Shown: positions 5,478-8,157 of the stretch, one piece after another
Position numbering within the stretch: the first letter of the stretch is position 1
Layout: the number at the start of each line of letters is the position of its first letter
NCBI GenBank assembly: GCA_947176445.1
Contig: CAMWQK010000030.1
Span: 1 to 8,157 of the forward strand
Source: an uncultured Clostridia bacterium
GTDB lineage: Bacteria; Bacillota; Clostridia; Christensenellales; Borkfalkiaceae
Direction of reading: 5' to 3'
Length of the DNA stretch: 8,157 nt
Notes under the pieces: generated by a model
What the model saw: the letters and a program-made list of their open reading frames with translations, nothing else
The model's database searches: none
Told to the model about the DNA's origin: nothing
Program-made: the position numbers and the translations under genes

Positions 5478-7808
5478 ATGGAACAATCGCAAAGAACGGC
5501 GATACTTGCCGTCATCCCGATGCGGACACAGGTCGTGTTCCCCGATACCTCGGTCGCGTTTGACGCGGGTCGGGGGCTTTCGCTTGCCGCGATCGAGCGG
5601 TCGGAGAAGGACGATCGGCATATATTCATCGTAAAACAGAAAATTTCGGAGAAGGAGACGCCGGACGCAGAGGATCTCTACACCGTCGGCACGGTGGCGC
5701 GCATTCGCCAGATCACACGCCTGCCCGGCGATCGCGTGCGCGTATACGCCGAGGGGCTGTACCGCGCGGTGGCGCGCTCGTACCGCGTCGAGAGCGGCTA
5801 TATTTACACCGTCTGCGACGAGCTGAAAACCATCTACGACGACCCGACCCTCGAAGAGGCGTACTTCCGCACGGCGAAAGATTTTGTGAAGGACATCGTG
5901 GCGGGCGACGGCAGAATTTCCAAGGATCTGGACGCGACGCTCTCGACGATCGGCGATATCGACGCATATATCAACGTATGCGCCCATCATCTGCGCCTAC
6001 GCGACGATATCAAGCAAAAGCTCCTTGAAGAGAACTATCTTGTCAACCGTCTCAAACTGTTCGAACGTTGCCTCAACGACGAGCTGGAGATCGCGCGTCT
6101 CGAGCGCAAGATCGCACAGGACGTTCGGAAAAATATCGATAAGTCGCAGAAGGAGTATTTCCTTCGCGAACAGCTCAAAGCCATTCATACCGAGCTTGGG
6201 GACGACCTCGAAGAGAACGACAGGCTGAAAGAGAAGCTGCTCGCCAAAAAACTTCCTAAGGCGGTCGAGGAGAAGGCGCTCACCGAGCTTGCCCGCATGG
6301 ACAAGATGCCGCCCTCCTCGCCCGAATATACGGTGCTCCGCAACTACGCCGACTGGCTGATCGACCTACCTTGGAACGAACAGACGACGGACACGGAGAG
6401 CCTGAACGACGTAGAGAAGGTTCTCAACGACGATCACTACGGTCTTGAAAAAATCAAGGAACGCGTGGTGGAGTATCTCGCCGTGTTGAAGCTCACGGGC
6501 GAGCTGAAAGCGCCTATTCTGTGCCTCGTCGGTCCCCCCGGCGTGGGCAAGACGAGCATTGCAAAGTCGATCGCGCGCTCGCTCGGGCGCAAGTTCGTGC
6601 GCATGAGCCTCGGTGGCTTAAAAGACGAGGCGGAGATCCGCGGTCACAGAAGAACGTACATCGGCGCAATGCCGGGGCGCATTCTCTATGAGATGAAGAA
6701 CGCAGGCTCGATCAACCCCGTGTTCCTGCTCGACGAGATCGACAAGATCTCTTCGGATCTGCGCGGCGATCCCGCAAGCGCGCTCCTCGAAGTGCTCGAC
6801 CCCGAGCAGAATTCCACCTTCCGCGATCGCTATCTCGAAGTGGAGTACGATCTTTCCAAGGTCATGTTCATTGCGACTGCGAACTCGCTCGACACCATTC
6901 CCGTGCCGCTCCGCGACCGTATGGAGATCATCGAGCTCTCGGGCTACACCCCGCAGGAAAAGCAGGAGATCGCAAAGCGCTATCTCGTGCCCAAAAAGCG
7001 CAAGGAAAACGGACTTGACGAGACGCAGATCAAATTTACCGACGGCGCGATCGGCGCGATCATCGGGGGATATACGATGGAAGCGGGCGTGCGCTCGCTC
7101 GAACGCACGGTCGGCACGGTCTGCCGCAAGGTGGCGGTGCGCATCGCCAAGGGCGAGTGCAAGGGGCAGATCAGCGTTACCAAGAACAATCTCGAAAAAT
7201 TCCTCGGCGCAAAGCGGTTCCTTCGCGACGAGGATATGCTCGAAGCGGACGAGGTCGGCGCGGCGACGGGGCTTGCCTGGACGTCGGTCGGCGGCGCGAC
7301 GCTCACCATCGAGGTTTCCGCAATGCAGGGCAAGGGAGATATTCTCCTCACGGGAAAACTCGGCGACGTCATGAAGGAGTCGGCGCGCGCGGCGATCAGC
7401 TATATCCGCGCCCATGCGGAGAAGTACGGTATCGACGAGCACGATTTCGAGACGAAGGATATCCACATTCACATTCCCGAGGGAGCTACCCCCAAGGACG
7501 GACCGAGCGCGGGCATTACGATGGCGACGGCGATCCTCTCCGCGTTCACGGGTCAGCCCGTGCGGCGGGACATCGCCATGACGGGCGAGATCACGCTGCG
7601 CGGCAAGGTGCTGCCCATCGGCGGACTCAAAGAGAAGGCGCTCGCCGCTAACCGTATCGGCATTAAAGACGTCATCATTCCCGAGGAAAATCTGAAAGAC
7701 GTAGAGGAAATCCCCGAGACGGTGCGGAAGAATATCAACTTTATCTGCGTCAAGAGCGTCGATCAGGTGTTCGAGAACGCGGTCACGGGGCTGCATTATG
7801 GACATTAA
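5478..7808 (+). CDS. lon: ATP-dependent protease Lon (LonA type)
   Basis: This cytoplasmic, ATP-driven serine protease degrades misfolded and regulatory proteins as a homo-oligomer. The 776-residue protein has the full LonA order: a substrate-binding N-terminal domain (about 7-190, with PMRTQVVFP), a helical coiled-coil linker (about 190-250, with [10 protein letters not shown] at 227-236), the AAA+ module with Walker [10 protein letters not shown] (352-360) and Walker B VFLLDE (415-420), and the C-terminal protease domain. The catalytic dyad is intact: Ser677 in DGPSAG and Lys720 in GGLKEK, 43 residues apart as in the Escherichia coli enzyme (Ser679 and Lys722). The basic substrate- and DNA-binding insertions of some homologues are not evident. 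It is first in an operon with engB, whose start lies within its last codons. No heat-shock operator is recognised upstream, so the form of its regulation is open. Confidence 0.98.
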   Translation: MEQSQRTAILAVIPMRTQVVFPDTSVAFDAGRGLSLAAIERSEKDDRHIFIVKQKISEKETPDAEDLYTVGTVARIRQITRLPGDRVRVYAEGLYRAVARSYRVESGYIYTVCDELKTIYDDPTLEEAYFRTAKDFVKDIVAGDGRISKDLDATLSTIGDIDAYINVCAHHLRLRDDIKQKLLEENYLVNRLKLFERCLNDELEIARLERKIAQDVRKNIDKSQKEYFLREQLKAIHTELGDDLEENDRLKEKLLAKKLPKAVEEKALTELARMDKMPPSSPEYTVLRNYADWLIDLPWNEQTTDTESLNDVEKVLNDDHYGLEKIKERVVEYLAVLKLTGELKAPILCLVGPPGVGKTSIAKSIARSLGRKFVRMSLGGLKDEAEIRGHRRTYIGAMPGRILYEMKNAGSINPVFLLDEIDKISSDLRGDPASALLEVLDPEQNSTFRDRYLEVEYDLSKVMFIATANSLDTIPVPLRDRMEIIELSGYTPQEKQEIAKRYLVPKKRKENGLDETQIKFTDGAIGAIIGGYTMEAGVRSLERTVGTVCRKVAVRIAKGECKGQISVTKNNLEKFLGAKRFLRDEDMLEADEVGAATGLAWTSVGGATLTIEVSAMQGKGDILLTGKLGDVMKESARAAISYIRAHAEKYGIDEHDFETKDIHIHIPEGATPKDGPSAGITMATAILSAFTGQPVRRDIAMTGEITLRGKVLPIGGLKEKALAANRIGIKDVIIPEENLKDVEEIPETVRKNINFICVKSVDQVFENAVTGLHYGH

Positions 7809-8157
7809 ACAGGCGAAGTTCATAACAAGTGCGGCAACGGCGGCGCAGTTTATAAAGCCCGATAAGCCGATGATCGCCGTGTGCGGCAAGAGCAATTCGG
7901 GCAAAAGCACGCTCATCAACGCCCTCGCGGGGCAGAAGAAGCTCGCCAAGACGAGCGCGAGCCCCGGCAGAACGCGGCTTGTCAATTACTTCGACTTCGG
8001 CGCGTTTATCCTTGCCGATCTTCCGGGCTACGGGTTCGCCGCCGTCTCCAAAGAGGAGAAGGCGAAGTGGGCAAAGACGCTCGACATGTTCTTTGCGGAC
8101 AAGGAAAATATTGCGCACACGTTCGTGCTCTCGGATATCCGCCGCGATCCCTCAGAG
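7798..8157 (+). CDS. engB: ribosome-biogenesis GTPase EngB/YsxC (partial, runs off the window)
   Basis: This family of GTPases is needed for assembly of the large ribosomal subunit. The first 120 residues are present and the reading frame is open to the right edge. Visible motifs are the P-loop GKSNSGKST (30-38), the PGRTR switch I motif with Thr59 (56-60), and DLPGYGF (74-80) for G3. The G4 TKxD and G5 motifs should lie beyond the window; family members are about 195-210 residues. The common GRSNVGKS form of the P-loop reads GKSNSGKS here, a mild departure that keeps the key Lys36 and Ser37. The ATG at 7798 overlaps the end of lon by 11 nt and has only a weak binding site (GGGG at 7787-7790), suggesting translational coupling. 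The lon-engB order is conserved in Bacillus subtilis (lonA-ysxC), which supports the call. Confidence 0.95.
   Translation, partial: MDIKQAKFITSAATAAQFIKPDKPMIAVCGKSNSGKSTLINALAGQKKLAKTSASPGRTRLVNYFDFGAFILADLPGYGFAAVSKEEKAKWAKTLDMFFADKENIAHTFVLSDIRRDPSE

Noticed and set aside
5142..5990. 282-codon minus-strand frame crossing the divergent promoter region
   Set aside because: It overlaps the starts of both lon and the phosphoesterase, reads through both promoters, and shows no family motifs. It is a shadow frame.
6618..7985. 455-codon open frame antisense to lon and engB
   Set aside because: It mirrors the GC-rich codons of lon, crosses the lon-engB junction, gives an Arg/His/Leu-rich protein with no recognisable domain, and has no plausible promoter or ribosome binding site.
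1..8157. CRISPR array, insertion sequence, tRNA, rRNA, riboswitch or toxin-antitoxin pair
   Set aside because: No tandem spaced repeats, transposase motifs, tRNA cloverleaf, conserved riboswitch core or small paired frames were seen on either strand. The gaps are short and explained by promoters and terminators.

Overview
The window looks like chromosomal DNA of a moderately GC-rich Bacillota (Clostridia-type) bacterium. The reasons are the lon–engB (ysxC) gene pair, strong AGGAGG-type ribosome binding sites, sigma-A promoters with 17-bp spacers in AT-rich gaps, a MacB/FtsX-type ABC transporter whose permease carries two FtsX domains, and a short undecaprenyl-phosphate sugar transferase. Genus cannot be set from this sequence.

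Layout, left to right. (1) Bases 3-74 may hold the last 23 codons of an upstream gene. (2) A monocistronic sugar transferase (158-889) has its own promoter and terminator and is visibly AT-richer than the rest. (3) An ABC-transporter operon follows: ATPase (1063-1758) overlapping a double-FtsX permease (1752-4142). Its promoter overlaps a Fur-like imperfect inverted repeat. (4) A 14-bp perfect hairpin lies between the convergent ends of the permease and the next gene. (5) A membrane-anchored calcineurin-like phosphoesterase sits on the minus strand (4198-5301). (6) A divergent control region (5302-5477) holds head-to-head promoters and interleaved inverted repeats. (7) lon (5478-7808) follows, overlapping engB (from 7798), which runs off the right edge. 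No stretch longer than 300 bases lacks a gene.

Functionally the window joins envelope work (glycan initiation, an ABC transporter with large outside domains, a phosphoesterase predicted to face outward) to a housekeeping operon for proteolysis and 50S ribosome assembly. Every complete gene belongs to a known family with intact catalytic motifs. I see no CRISPR array, mobile element, RNA gene or toxin-antitoxin pair, and no convincing undescribed system. The points most worth checking are regulatory: the Fur-like site, the repeats at the lon promoter, and the very short leader predicted for lon.
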